Assembly: GCF_014643255.1 (NCBI RefSeq) | Contig: NZ_BMJI01000010.1 | Coordinates: 1-64,000 of the forward strand | Length of the DNA stretch: 64,000 nt | Source of the DNA: Tersicoccus solisilvae | Lineage (GTDB): Bacteria; Actinomycetota; Actinomycetes; Actinomycetales; Micrococcaceae | Direction of reading: 5' to 3' | Notes under the pieces: generated by a model | Databases searched by the model: none | What the model was told of the DNA's origin: nothing | The model's input: only the letters and a program-made list of their open reading frames with translations | Program-made: the position numbers and the translations under genes | Shown here: positions 9,286-18,226 of the stretch, piece after piece | Position numbering within the stretch: position 1 is the first letter of the stretch | Layout: each line of letters opens with the position of its first letter

Positions 9286-10689
9286 TCAGCGGGTCGTGTC
9301 GACCTCCCCGGCGACACCCAGATCCTCGCGGATCTCGGGGTGCTCGGCGAGGTACTCGTCGTGCACCTCCTTGACGTGCAGATCCACGCCCTTCGGATCC
9401 TTCACCAGGGACACCGCGATCAGTGAGATGACGGCAGCGACGGCGATGTAGACGCCGATCGGGATGGTCGACTTGTAGTTCTCCAGCAGGGCCTGCGCGA
9501 TGGTCGGGGCGAACGCGCCGCCGAGGATCGAGCCCAGCGCGTAGCCGATCGAGACACCGGAGTACCGGACCTTCGCCGGGAACATCTCCGCGTACAGCGC
9601 CGCCTGCGGCCCGTAGGAGAGGCCGAGGAAGACGGTGAGGACGAAGACGGCGATGAAGAACAGGAACAGGTTCCGGCTGTCGATCAGGAACCACATCGGC
9701 ACGGCCCAGATCACCAGGCCGATGTAGCCGATCTGAAAGGTGCGCACCCGGCCGATCCGGTCCGACAGTCCGCCGCCGACGAAGGTGAAGATGAGCCAGC
9801 CGAAGGCGCCGAGCGTGGTGACCAGCAGCAGGTCGGGCCGCGGCAGCTTCAGCACGCTGCCGCCGTAGGAGATGAAGAACGCGATCAGGAGGTAGCCCGC
9901 CGCGTTGTTGGCCAGGAAGATCAGCGCGGTGAGGATGACCTCCTTGGTGTGGTGCTTGAAGAGCTGGCCCAACGGCGCGGAGGACTCCTTGCGGCGCAGC
10001 GCCATCTCCTTGAACACCGGGCTCTCCTCGACCGCGCGGCGGACGAAGTAGCCGACACCGATGAGCACGATGGAGAACAGGAACGGCAGGCGCCAGCCCC
10101 ACTCGTTGAACGCCGGACCCATCGTGGTGGTGAGGATCCACAGCACGCCGGTGGCCAGGATCATGCCGATCGGGACGCCGATCTGCGGGTAGGCGCCGAA
10201 CAGGCCGCGCTTGTTCACGGGGGCGTGCTCGACGCTCATCAGCGCCGCACCGCCCCATTCGCCGCCGGCCGAGAAGCCCTGCAGCACCCGCAGCAGGATA
10301 AGCAGGATGGGCGCCGCGACGCCGATCTGGCTGTAGGTCGGCAGCACGCCGATGAGGGCGGTGGCCGCGCCCATCATGAACAGGGTGAAGACGAGCATCT
10401 GCTTGCGGCCGAGCTTGTCGCCCAGGTGCCCGGCGACGATCGCGCCGAGCGGCCGGAACAGGAACGAGATGCCGATGGTGGCGAAGGCGACGATCTGCGC
10501 CAGCGCGGGGTTGGAGGCGTTGAGCGGCGCCAGGAACAGCGGGGTGAGCACCACCGCGGTCGCCTGGGCGTAGATGAAGAAGTCGTACCACTCGATGGTG
10601 GTGCCGACCAGGGTCGCCCCGAGGACGCGCCGCTCCTCCGCGGTGCCCCCGGTCCGATGCGCCGGGGCGCTGCTGTTGACAGTGGTCAT
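9286..10689 (-). CDS. MHS-family MFS transporter (metabolite:H+ symporter)
   Basis: A 467-residue, 12-helix permease. Features of the MHS/ProP-ShiA branch are TIEWYDFFIYAQATAVV near residue 25, motif A GHLGDKLGRKQML, and EESPVFKEMALRRKES in the central loop. These carriers import organic acids, aromatic acids or osmolytes. Proximity to the hpa operon makes an aromatic acid plausible, but this is inference. The ATG at 10689 has GGAG upstream. In-frame extensions to 10878 would run through the operator-like palindrome, so the short form is preferred. Confidence 0.85.
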   Translation of the reverse strand: MTTVNSSAPAHRTGGTAEERRVLGATLVGTTIEWYDFFIYAQATAVVLTPLFLAPLNASNPALAQIVAFATIGISFLFRPLGAIVAGHLGDKLGRKQMLVFTLFMMGAATALIGVLPTYSQIGVAAPILLILLRVLQGFSAGGEWGGAALMSVEHAPVNKRGLFGAYPQIGVPIGMILATGVLWILTTTMGPAFNEWGWRLPFLFSIVLIGVGYFVRRAVEESPVFKEMALRRKESSAPLGQLFKHHTKEVILTALIFLANNAAGYLLIAFFISYGGSVLKLPRPDLLLVTTLGAFGWLIFTFVGGGLSDRIGRVRTFQIGYIGLVIWAVPMWFLIDSRNLFLFFIAVFVLTVFLGLSYGPQAALYAEMFPAKVRYSGVSIGYALGSILGGAFAPTIAQALLENYKSTIPIGVYIAVAAVISLIAVSLVKDPKGVDLHVKEVHDEYLAEHPEIREDLGVAGEVDTTR

Positions 10690-10760
10690 GGCTACTCCGT
10701 TGTGCCCGGCCGCGGGACCGAACGGTGGCGCCCGCGGCGACTCGTGAGAATGCGAGATAG

Positions 10761-10778
10761 TGACTGAACGGTCAGTCA
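10761..10778. promoter_or_regulatory. TetR-type operator palindrome
   Basis: TGACTGAACGGTCAGTCA has perfect 7-base arms (TGACTGA/TCAGTCA) around 4 bases, the typical form of TetR-family operators. It lies between the divergent MHS transporter and phosphoribosyltransferase genes, 72 nt before the transporter start. No TetR gene is present in the window. Confidence 0.6.
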
Positions 10779-10844
10779 GTGCGCTCATCGTACCGTAACG
10801 AACGTGATCCGGGACACAATGACGCGCGGGCGGATACTGGAGGC

Positions 10845-11561
10845 GTGGAGGCGTTCCGCGGCAGGGCCGGATTCGCACTGGCCGATCGAGCCGACGCCGG
10901 GCACCGCCTCGCCGTCGCGCTGGCGGAGGGATCGGGGCCCGCGACGATCAGCCCCGCCACCATCGTCCTCGGGCTGTGCCGTGGCGGTGTCCCGGTCGCG
11001 GCCACCGCGGCGGCCGACCTCGGGCTGCCGCTCGACGCGGTGGCCACCCGGAAGCTCGGGGTGCCCGGGCACGCCGAGGTGGCGTTCGGGGCCCTGGCGT
11101 CCTGCGCCGGCCACCGGGCCCGCACGACCGATGCCGCCCTGGTGGACCGGCTGCTTGCGTCCGGTGTCCCCGGCACCCGGCTGGACGAGGTCGTCGCCCG
11201 GGAGGCCGCGGCGCTGGCCCGACAGCAGGACGTGTTCCTCGCGGCGTCGCGGCCCGTGGCCGGCAGGCCGGTGGTGCTGTGCGACGACGGGATCGCGACC
11301 GGCGCGACCATGCTCGCCGCGGTCGATGCCGTCCGTGCGGCCGGCGCGGTGCGCGTCGTCGTCGCCGTGCCCGTGGGCTCCCCGGCCGCGATCCGCCGGC
11401 TGCGCACCGCTGCCGATGCGGTCCTCTGCCTGCACAGCCCGCACGACTTCCATGCCGTCGGCGCGTACTACCGCACCTTCCCGCAGTGCACCGACGCCGA
11501 GGTGCTGGACGCGCTGGCCGAGGGTCGGCACGGACCGGCGGACGGGGCAACCGTTCTATAA
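10845..11561 (+). CDS. Phosphoribosyltransferase-like protein
   Basis: A 238-residue type I PRTase-fold protein. The PRPP loop VVLCDDGIATGATM (about residues 141-154) is complete. ATRKLGVPGHAEVAFGAL near residue 66 resembles the stand-alone PRTase-like family often found in actinobacteria beside hydrolases. The substrate is unknown. I chose the GTG at 10845 because GATACT lies 6 nt upstream, similar to the leaderless promoters elsewhere. It also has a GGAGG, so it could be leadered. It is divergent from the MHS transporter and shares its regulatory region. Confidence 0.75.
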   Translation: MEAFRGRAGFALADRADAGHRLAVALAEGSGPATISPATIVLGLCRGGVPVAATAAADLGLPLDAVATRKLGVPGHAEVAFGALASCAGHRARTTDAALVDRLLASGVPGTRLDEVVAREAAALARQQDVFLAASRPVAGRPVVLCDDGIATGATMLAAVDAVRAAGAVRVVVAVPVGSPAAIRRLRTAADAVLCLHSPHDFHAVGAYYRTFPQCTDAEVLDALAEGRHGPADGATVL

Positions 11562-11567
11562 TCGAAC
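11553..11567. promoter_or_regulatory. Dyad over the iclR -10 box
   Basis: GTTCTATAATCGAAC has the symmetric form GTTC-n-AT-n-AT-n-GAAC and contains a perfect TATAAT at 11557-11562. It overlaps the stop of the phosphoribosyltransferase gene and lies 57 nt before the IclR start. This placement suggests a promoter that the IclR protein itself represses. Confidence 0.55.
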
Positions 11568-11623
11568 ACGACGGTCGCTCCCGCGGCAGCCGACACGACG
11601 GCCCGACGAAGGAGAGCCCGCGA

Positions 11624-12382
11624 ATGGGATCACCCGTGCACGACGACGAGGCGGACGGCGGCGCCGCCGGGACGGCGGGGGGCCGATCGGCCGCCGGTGG
11701 CTCGCATGCGCAGACGCTCTCGCGCGGCATCACGATGCTCGAGATCCTCGCGGACGCCGACGCCCCGATGTCGATCGCCGAGGTCTCGGCCGCGCTGGGG
11801 GTGCACCGGTCCATCGCCTACCGGATCCTGCGGACGCTGGAGGACCATTCGCTGGTCGTCCGCGACGACGCCGGCAAGCTGATGTCCGGCCCCGGGCTGG
11901 CGATGCTCGCGCGCTCGGTCGCCCGGTCCCTGCAGTCGGCGAGTCTGCCCGTGCTCACCGAGCTGTCCTCGGATCTGGGACTGACGGCGTTCATCGCGGT
12001 GTGGGACCACGCCGACTGCGTGACGCTGGTGACGGTCGAACCGAATGCGCGCAGCGCGACGTTGCGGCCCGGTACCCGCCACTCGTTCTCGGTGGGCGCT
12101 CCCGGCATCGCCATCCAGTCGGCCATCAGCGAGGAGCAGTGGCGCACGGTCGACCCGACGTCGCCCTACCGCCGGGAGGCCCTGCGCGCCCGGGAGCTCG
12201 GCTACGCCGTGAGCCACGACGAGGTGATCCCCGACGTGGGGGCGATCGCCGCACCGATCCGCCGGCACGGGCAGGCCCCGGCCGCGTTGGCGGTGCTCTA
12301 CCTGGGCGAACGGGACGACACGGCGCAGATCGGCCGGCGCCTGGTGGACGCCGCGGGCCGCATCGCCGACCAGCTGGCCTGA
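11624..12382 (+). CDS. IclR-family transcriptional regulator
   Basis: A 252-residue regulator. After about 28 Gly/Ala-rich residues, the winged helix spans about 30-95 (TLSRGITMLEILADADAPMS, then VSAALGVHRSIAYRILRTLE). The C-terminal GAF-like effector domain spans about 105-245 and includes RPGTRHSFSVGAPGIAIQSA and IAAPIRRHG. The ATG follows AAGGAGAG at 11610-11617. Effector and targets are unknown. It may control its own promoter through the dyad at 11553 and perhaps neighbouring transport genes. Confidence 0.88.
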   Translation: MGSPVHDDEADGGAAGTAGGRSAAGGSHAQTLSRGITMLEILADADAPMSIAEVSAALGVHRSIAYRILRTLEDHSLVVRDDAGKLMSGPGLAMLARSVARSLQSASLPVLTELSSDLGLTAFIAVWDHADCVTLVTVEPNARSATLRPGTRHSFSVGAPGIAIQSAISEEQWRTVDPTSPYRREALRARELGYAVSHDEVIPDVGAIAAPIRRHGQAPAALAVLYLGERDDTAQIGRRLVDAAGRIADQLA

Positions 12383-12497
12383 CCGGCCGACCCGACCGGC
12401 CGACCCGACCAGCCGACCCGACCAGCCGACCCGACCAGCCGGCCCGACCAGCCGGCCCGACCAGCCGGCCCGACCTGACTCGTCGACCTGACTCGTC
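12381..12497. repeat. 13-bp minisatellite
   Basis: Nine uninterrupted 13-bp units. Two read GACCGGCCGACCC, two GACCAGCCGACCC, three GACCAGCCGGCCC and two the divergent GACCTGACTCGTC. The array begins at the last base of the iclR stop codon's neighbourhood and ends 39 nt before the sbcC stop, between convergent genes. The stepwise variants show growth by unit duplication. It is a candidate length-variable locus. Confidence 0.95.
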
Positions 12498-12536
12498 GAC
12501 GGGCTGGTGGCCCCCGGGGTCGTCGCTACGGCCGGG

Positions 12537-15500
12537 TCAGGCCGCCGGCGCGGCCACCCGGACGGCAACCCGGGAGCCGTTGCGCTGCTTGACCACGTCG
12601 AGCTGCACCGGGATGCGGTGCTTGAGGTCGGCGACATGGCTGACGACGCCGACCACGCGGCCCCGGTCCCGCAGACCCTCGAGCGCCTCCATCACGTCGT
12701 CGAGCGACGCCTCGTCCAGCGAGCCGAACCCCTCGTCCACGAACAGGGTGTCGATGTCCAGGCCGCCCGCCTCCTGCTGCACCACGTCGGCCAGGCCGAG
12801 CGCGAGCGCCAGCGAGGCCATGAACGCCTCGCCGCCGGAAAGGGTGCTCGTCTCCCGGCCGATGCCGGTCCACCCGTCCTGCACCACCAGCGACAGGCCG
12901 GACTTGGCGTTGCCCTTGACCCGCGCGTCGCTGTGGTCCAGCGTGTACCGCCCGCTGCTCATGGTCAGCAGCCGCTCGCTCGCCGCGGCGGCCACCTGTT
13001 CGAGCCGGGCCGCGAGCACGTAGGAGGTGAGGGTCATCCGGTAGGCGTTCTCCCCCAGCCCACGCGTGGTGTCCGCCAGGGAGCGCAGCATCCGCGCCCG
13101 TTCCCGCTCGGGGCCGACAGCGGCGAGCAGCTCGGCCTCCTGCTCCACCAGGGCGCAGAGCCGGTCGTGCCCTCGGTCGAGCAGTCGCAGCCGCACCTCG
13201 GCGTCCGCGACGGCGGCGCGGGCGGCGTCGATACCGGCTCGCACGCGCGCGAGTTCCTCGGACGTCGGCGGAGCCACACCGGCGGCCTCCTCCGCCAGGG
13301 CGGCGGTGGCCGCCGCGCTCGCCATCGCCTCGTCGGCGCGGTCCGACCGGCGCTGGTACGCAGCGATCGCGGTGCGCAGGGCGTCGGCGTCGCCGTCCGT
13401 CAGCAGGGCCGACCGGGCCGCCTCCTCCGTGGCCAGACCGTGCTCGGCCAGGGCGTCGTGCAGGGCGGTCGCGGCGTCGGCGTGGGCTCGCGCGGCGGTG
13501 TCGCGGGCCGCGAGGGCGTCGCGCCAGCGGGCCAGCCGGTCGCACCGGGCCGTCAGGTCCGCGAGCCGGTCAGCCAGCGTGGGATAGCCGGCGCGCGCCG
13601 CCGCCAGCTGGGCGTCCAGGTGCTCGGAGCGGGCCCAGGCGTCCTCCAGCCGCGCGGTGACGGCACCGAGCTCGGCGCGGGCGCGCTGGCCGGCCTGCCG
13701 GGCGGTCTCCCCTCGGGCCCTGACGCGCGCCAGTTCGGCATCCTGGCGGTGCGCCTCGTCCCGGGCCGCCTCGGCGTCGTCGGCGGCACGGCGGGCGGCG
13801 TCGTGCGCCTCGACGGCGTCGGCCACGTCGACCCCGCCGGCCACCGCCTCCAGGGCGGCGATCCGCCGTGCGACGTCCCCGGCGACGGACTGGGCGCGCC
13901 CGGCCGTCGCCTCGGCCTGGTCCAGCCGGCCGCGCGCGGACTGCTGCTCCGCCTCGGTGGGCACGACGGCGGCGTCGTCGCCCGCAGGCTCGGGGTGTTC
14001 CCGCGAACCGCAGACGGGACACTGCTCCCCGGCGGCGAGGCGGCCCGCCAGCTCGGCCGCGGCGTGCTCGAGCCGGCGCTCGACGATGTCCAACCAGGCC
14101 TGCCGGGCGTCCTGGGCCTCGGCACGGGCGGACAGCGCCGCCCGTTCGACCGTCTCGGCCGCGGTGCGCTCCGTGCGCAGCCGGGTCGCGGCGTCCCGCA
14201 CGGCGGAGGCGCGCTCGACCGCGGCGGCGCGGTCCGGCTGCTGGACGGCGAGCGCCCGGGTCGCCTCCAGCCGAGCGGCGAGCTCGGTGACCCGGGCCTC
14301 GGCGGCCGTGGCGGTGGCCTCCTGGTCGGCGGCCTCGGCGCGCAGCCGGTCCACCTCGGCGGCGAGGGCCTCGCCGGCGCCGCGAACGGCCACGAGGTCG
14401 TCCTCCAGGGGCAGGCGGGCCTCGAGCACGGCGGCGTCGGACCGCCTCGCCGTCAGGGCCGCCTCGACCCGGCTCAGCACGGCGGCCGTCGCGTCGGCCG
14501 CCGGCTGCGTCGGAGCCTCCGCCGCGCCGGCCGACTCGTCGGACAGGTCGCCGGCGGAGCGGGCGACACGCGCGGCTGCCGCCTCGGCCCGCTCGGCGGC
14601 GGCGAGCTGCCGCTCGGCGCGATCCAGCGCGGCGAGTTGACCGCTGACAGCGGTCGCCCGGTGGTGGGCGTCCAGCCGGGACCGACGGGCGTCGGCCTCG
14701 TCGCTCTCGGCCTTGATGGCCGCCCGGTCCCCACGCGCGTCGGCGAGGCAGCGGTGCCGGTCGAACCGCTCGGCGGCCTCGGCGCCCGCACGCTCGAGGC
14801 CGGCGAGTTCGGCCCGCCGCAGCGCGAGCGCGTCGGCCGCCGTGGCCCGGGACGCGTCGACGGTGTCCCGCAGGTCGGCCAGGGAGCGCTCCTCGTCCTC
14901 CACCGTGCTCGCCCGCTCGTGCGCCCCACCGGTCGGTTCGCCCGCCTCGCCGGACGCATCATCGTCCAGATCGGCCTGGGGGTCGAGGTCCGCCCCGTGC
15001 CGGTCGGCCGGCAGCGGGAGCGGCAGATCGGTCCACAGATCCCACCCCTGCCGGCCGAGCAGCTCCAGCCGGGTCTCGTCCTGGCCCACCCGGGCCTCGG
15101 CGTCGAGCGCGTCCTGCGCGAGGCGCTGCTCGAGGTCGCCGTACCGGTCCGTGCCGAAGAGCTTCTCCAGCAGGTCCTCGCGCTCGGCGGGGCGGGCCTG
15201 CAGGAACCGGGCGAACTCGCCCTGCGGCAGCATCACCACGCGCGTGAACTGGTCCTTCGTCATGCCGAGGGTGTCGAGCACCTCGGCACCGACCTCGTCG
15301 GCCCGGGTGCTGCGCGGCTGCCAGGCGCCGTCCTCGAACACCTCGAGGCTGACCCTGGCGTTCTCCGGCACCAGCCGGGCCGCGCCACGGCGTGCCGGCC
15401 GCTCCCAGGCCGGCGCGCGGGTGACGCGCAGGCGCCGGCCGCCCGCGGTGAAGTCGAGGCTGACCGAGGGCGCGGCCTCCGGGGCGGCGTGGTCGCTGCG

Positions 15501-15698
15501 CAGGTTGCGCGCGTTCTGCCGCTCGCCGGGAACCGAACCGTAGAGGGCGAAGCAGATCGCGTCGAGCACGCTCGTCTTGCCCGCCCCGGTGGGACCGTTG
15601 AGCAGGAACAGGCCCTGCTCGGACAGGGCGTCCATGTCGATGTGCTGGGCGGTGGCGAAGGGCCCGAAGGCCTCGACGTCGAGGGCGTGGATCCTCAT
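12537..15698 (-). CDS. sbcC: Exonuclease SbcC (Rad50-like SMC ATPase)
   Basis: A 1053-residue SMC-type ATPase that partners SbcD in cutting DNA hairpins and processing blocked ends. Walker A is GPTGAGKTS (about 35-43). The zinc hook CPVCG lies mid-protein near residue 560, between two long Ala/Glu/Arg-rich coiled coils. The ABC signature LSGGEAF and Walker B LFVDEGFGSLD are near the C-terminus. The ATG at 15698 gives the family N-terminus MRIHALDVEAFGPF. Longer in-frame reading lies inside sbcD. It overlaps the sbcD stop by 4 nt. Confidence 0.95.
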   Translation of the reverse strand: MRIHALDVEAFGPFATAQHIDMDALSEQGLFLLNGPTGAGKTSVLDAICFALYGSVPGERQNARNLRSDHAAPEAAPSVSLDFTAGGRRLRVTRAPAWERPARRGAARLVPENARVSLEVFEDGAWQPRSTRADEVGAEVLDTLGMTKDQFTRVVMLPQGEFARFLQARPAEREDLLEKLFGTDRYGDLEQRLAQDALDAEARVGQDETRLELLGRQGWDLWTDLPLPLPADRHGADLDPQADLDDDASGEAGEPTGGAHERASTVEDEERSLADLRDTVDASRATAADALALRRAELAGLERAGAEAAERFDRHRCLADARGDRAAIKAESDEADARRSRLDAHHRATAVSGQLAALDRAERQLAAAERAEAAAARVARSAGDLSDESAGAAEAPTQPAADATAAVLSRVEAALTARRSDAAVLEARLPLEDDLVAVRGAGEALAAEVDRLRAEAADQEATATAAEARVTELAARLEATRALAVQQPDRAAAVERASAVRDAATRLRTERTAAETVERAALSARAEAQDARQAWLDIVERRLEHAAAELAGRLAAGEQCPVCGSREHPEPAGDDAAVVPTEAEQQSARGRLDQAEATAGRAQSVAGDVARRIAALEAVAGGVDVADAVEAHDAARRAADDAEAARDEAHRQDAELARVRARGETARQAGQRARAELGAVTARLEDAWARSEHLDAQLAAARAGYPTLADRLADLTARCDRLARWRDALAARDTAARAHADAATALHDALAEHGLATEEAARSALLTDGDADALRTAIAAYQRRSDRADEAMASAAATAALAEEAAGVAPPTSEELARVRAGIDAARAAVADAEVRLRLLDRGHDRLCALVEQEAELLAAVGPERERARMLRSLADTTRGLGENAYRMTLTSYVLAARLEQVAAAASERLLTMSSGRYTLDHSDARVKGNAKSGLSLVVQDGWTGIGRETSTLSGGEAFMASLALALGLADVVQQEAGGLDIDTLFVDEGFGSLDEASLDDVMEALEGLRDRGRVVGVVSHVADLKHRIPVQLDVVKQRNGSRVAVRVAAPAA

Positions 15699-16924
15699 CG
15701 GGCGGCCTCCGCCGGGGAAATGGCGTCCAGGGCGGCGGCGAGGGCCTCCCGCTCGGCGTCCGACGGCGGCCGGGAGCGGACGTGGTCGAGGAACCCGGCC
15801 GCGATCTCGAGGTCGTCGGCGGCACCGGCGACCCGGGAACTGTAGGTGGACCGTTCCCGGGGAGCGGCGCCCTGCGGGTCGAACTGCAGCACGAGGGTGT
15901 GCGGGAAGCGCTCCCGCAGCCGGTCCATCGCCATCAGGGGCCGGGTCGGGTCGGTGAGGGTGACCTGGCACCAAGCGTCCTCGGCGGCGGCGTGCGCCGG
16001 GTCCGCGAGCAGGTCCTCCAGGGTTCCCCGGAGCAGGGCGAGGGGCCGGCCGAGCTCCGCGGTGACCGGGTCGATGCCCCGGACCCCGTCGGGGCCGACG
16101 TCGACCAGCCAGCCGCCCTTGGCCTGCCGCGCCTCGGAGAAGGAGTACGGCAGCGGCGAGCCGCTGTAGCGCACGTGCTCGCGCAGCTTCTGCCGGCCGT
16201 GCAGGTGCCCCAGCGCCACGTAGTCGAACCCGTCGAACACCGGGACGGGGATCTGGCCGAGACCGCCGCTGGCGAGCTCCCGCTCGCTGTCCGACTCCTC
16301 CGCTCCGGCGACGAAGGCGTGGGCCATCAGGATCGAGCGCACGCGGGAGGTGGCGGCGGCCGGGAACAGGGCACCGTCCTCCACCGGCGTCGTGTCGTCC
16401 GCCTCGCTCCCGGCCGCCGGCGTCAGACCGGCGAGGTGCTGGCGCACGACCCGCAGCGCGGCGGTCATCACCGCGGGGTGGCCGGGCCGCTGGACGCCGA
16501 GCCGGTCCGCGACGAGCCGGGGCTCGAGATAGGGCACGGCGTAGACCGCGACGTCGGTGCCGTCGGGCTCGCTCAGCCGCACCGGGTCGGTCAACGCGTC
16601 CAGCCCCGTGCGCACGTGCACGCCGCCGCGTTCGAGCACCCGGTCGGCGAAGCCGAGCCGGATCGGCGAGTCGTGATTGCCGGACGAGAGGATGACCTCG
16701 GCGCCGGCGGCGGTGAGCCGGTCCAGCGCGTCGGAGAAGAGCTGGACGACCTCGACGGACGGCAGCGCCCGGTCGTAGACGTCGCCGCTGATCAACACCG
16801 CCCGGACCCCGTCCCGGTGCACGGTCTCGACCAGCTGGTCGATGACACGCCGCTGGTCGGCCAGCATCCCGACACCGTGGAACGACCGGCCCAGGTGCCA
16901 GTCCGAGGTGTGGAGGATCTTCAT
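15695..16924 (-). CDS. sbcD: Exonuclease SbcD (Mre11-like)
   Basis: A 409-residue metallophosphoesterase nuclease. The metal-binding motifs are all present: DWHLGRSFHG (about 8-17), GDVYDR (about 48), SGNHDSP (about 83), a histidine in LMAHAFV and GHLHG near 225-229. It starts with MKILHTSDWHLG; the longer frame upstream is not conserved-looking. CATGAT lies 6 nt before the ATG, a near match to the leaderless boxes of this window. It is coupled to sbcC by an ATGA overlap. Confidence 0.95.
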   Translation of the reverse strand: MKILHTSDWHLGRSFHGVGMLADQRRVIDQLVETVHRDGVRAVLISGDVYDRALPSVEVVQLFSDALDRLTAAGAEVILSSGNHDSPIRLGFADRVLERGGVHVRTGLDALTDPVRLSEPDGTDVAVYAVPYLEPRLVADRLGVQRPGHPAVMTAALRVVRQHLAGLTPAAGSEADDTTPVEDGALFPAAATSRVRSILMAHAFVAGAEESDSERELASGGLGQIPVPVFDGFDYVALGHLHGRQKLREHVRYSGSPLPYSFSEARQAKGGWLVDVGPDGVRGIDPVTAELGRPLALLRGTLEDLLADPAHAAAEDAWCQVTLTDPTRPLMAMDRLRERFPHTLVLQFDPQGAAPRERSTYSSRVAGAADDLEIAAGFLDHVRSRPPSDAEREALAAALDAISPAEAAR

Positions 16925-16958
16925 GCTTCCATCATGGATCCGCCCACCGACAGAACCG

Positions 16959-17005
16959 CGATGCCCCGCCGCGACCCCGGTCTCCCGGGGCACGGCAGGG
17001 CATCG
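16959..17005 (-). terminator. Nested hairpin after the aquaporin gene
   Basis: Outer arms CGATGCCC (16959-16966) and GGGCATCG (16998-17005) enclose a compact CCCCGG-TCTC-CCGGGG hairpin (16975-16990). It lies 20 nt beyond the aquaporin stop and is a likely terminator that protects sbcD from read-through. Confidence 0.55.
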
Positions 17006-17024
17006 GCGGGCCGGTGGCGGGACG

Positions 17025-18140
17025 TCAGCGCTCCCCGCCGCGGTGGTCGAAGAAGTCGCGCACCTCGTGGTCCGACGTCGGCCGGTCCGCAGTGGGGCCG
17101 GTGGTGCCGCGGTCGGCGTCGTCCGCGTCGCGCCGCACGGTCACGGTGCGCGGCGTGCCCGCAGCCCGCTCGCCCGCGAGCGTGTCGGCGTCGTCGGTCG
17201 CGCCCGGAGCGGCGCCGCCGGCCGCGCCCGCGTCCCGCGGGACGACCGGCAGGAAGCTGCGGAAGACCAGACCGGCGAGCAGGCCGCCGAGCAGCGGCGC
17301 CGCCCAGAAGACCCAGAGCTGCTGCACGGCCCAGCCCTCGGCGAAGAGCGCGGAGACCGTGGCCCGGACCGGGTTGATGCCGCCGTTGGAGATCGGCGCG
17401 GTGACCGCCAGCACGACGGTGAGCGCGAAGCCGGCGGCGAGGGCGGCCAGCAGGTTGTTGGCGCGTCGGGTCGTGGCGCCGAGGACGGCGGCCACGAAGA
17501 GCGCCGTGCCGATGGCCTCGACGAGCAGCACGCTGGTGAGCGGGAACTGCGTCGGCGAGTGGCTGTCGTAGCCGTTGGAGAGCGCGGTGAACACGTTCGC
17601 CAGGGTGCCGCCCAGCTGCGGATGCGGCCGCAGCACGAGGTACAGCAGTCCGGCGGCGGCGAACCCGCCGACCAGCTGGCCGAGCAGGTAGAACGGCGTG
17701 TGGGCCCAGCGGGTGCGGCCGGCGATGGCCGCGCCGAGCGTCAGGGCGGGGTTGAAGTGACCGCCGCTGACGTGGCCGAAGGCGAGGACGCCGACGGTCA
17801 TGGCCAGGCCGATGGCGACGGGACCGGGGACGCCGCCGCTCTGCACCAGCAGCCCGGCCAGCACGGCGCCCAGGCCGCCGAAGATCACCAGGAAGGTGCC
17901 GATGGCCTCGGCGCCGGCACGGGCCCACGGACCGGCGCCGCGCTCCAGCGCCTCCGGGTCCAGTCCCTCCTTGGTCGCGGCCGCGGGAACCGGGGAGGCG
18001 AGATCGCCCACCCGGGCGGCGGCGACGGCGGTCGGGCGGTGGGCCCCCGTCGGGGCGGTGACGGCGCCGTCGGCGTCGGTCCCGGCCACCCGGTCGGGAT
18101 GGTCGGCGGGCAGGGGGGTGCGGCCAGGATCGGCAGCCAT
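17025..18140 (-). CDS. Aquaporin (MIP family)
   Basis: A 371-residue MIP channel with long polar ends. The first half-loop motif is SGGHFNPALTLGAA, the second is the unusual NGGINPVRA (NPV instead of NPA). About six membrane helices lie between residues 100 and 320, and the tails are rich in Ala, Asp and Arg. The family passes water or small neutral solutes across the cytoplasmic membrane. NPV in the second motif occurs in some bacterial aquaporins, but it leaves selectivity open. I chose the ATG at 18140; an in-frame start at 18236 would overlap the divergent neighbour's promoter. Confidence 0.82.
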   Translation of the reverse strand: MAADPGRTPLPADHPDRVAGTDADGAVTAPTGAHRPTAVAAARVGDLASPVPAAATKEGLDPEALERGAGPWARAGAEAIGTFLVIFGGLGAVLAGLLVQSGGVPGPVAIGLAMTVGVLAFGHVSGGHFNPALTLGAAIAGRTRWAHTPFYLLGQLVGGFAAAGLLYLVLRPHPQLGGTLANVFTALSNGYDSHSPTQFPLTSVLLVEAIGTALFVAAVLGATTRRANNLLAALAAGFALTVVLAVTAPISNGGINPVRATVSALFAEGWAVQQLWVFWAAPLLGGLLAGLVFRSFLPVVPRDAGAAGGAAPGATDDADTLAGERAAGTPRTVTVRRDADDADRGTTGPTADRPTSDHEVRDFFDHRGGER

Positions 18141-18214
18141 GCAGTCCTCGATTTCGTCGTGGGTCGCGGCACCGGCGTCGTCGCGCCGGCGGTCCCGCGA
18201 TTGCCCGTCGAGAC

Positions 18215-18220
18215 TATCGT
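18215..18220 (+). promoter_or_regulatory. Leaderless -10 box of the ADP-ribosylglycohydrolase gene
   Basis: TATCGT followed by 6 nt (TCTCGT) and the GTG at 18227. Confidence 0.55.
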
Positions 18221-18226
18221 TCTCGT

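Noticed and set aside
10690-10878. N-terminal extension of the MHS transporter
   Set aside because: The extra residues are not membrane-transporter-like, and the region contains the TetR-type palindrome; the ATG at 10689 has a ribosome-binding site.
12381-12497. CRISPR array
   Set aside because: The units are 13 bp and directly adjacent with no spacers, and no cas genes are present.
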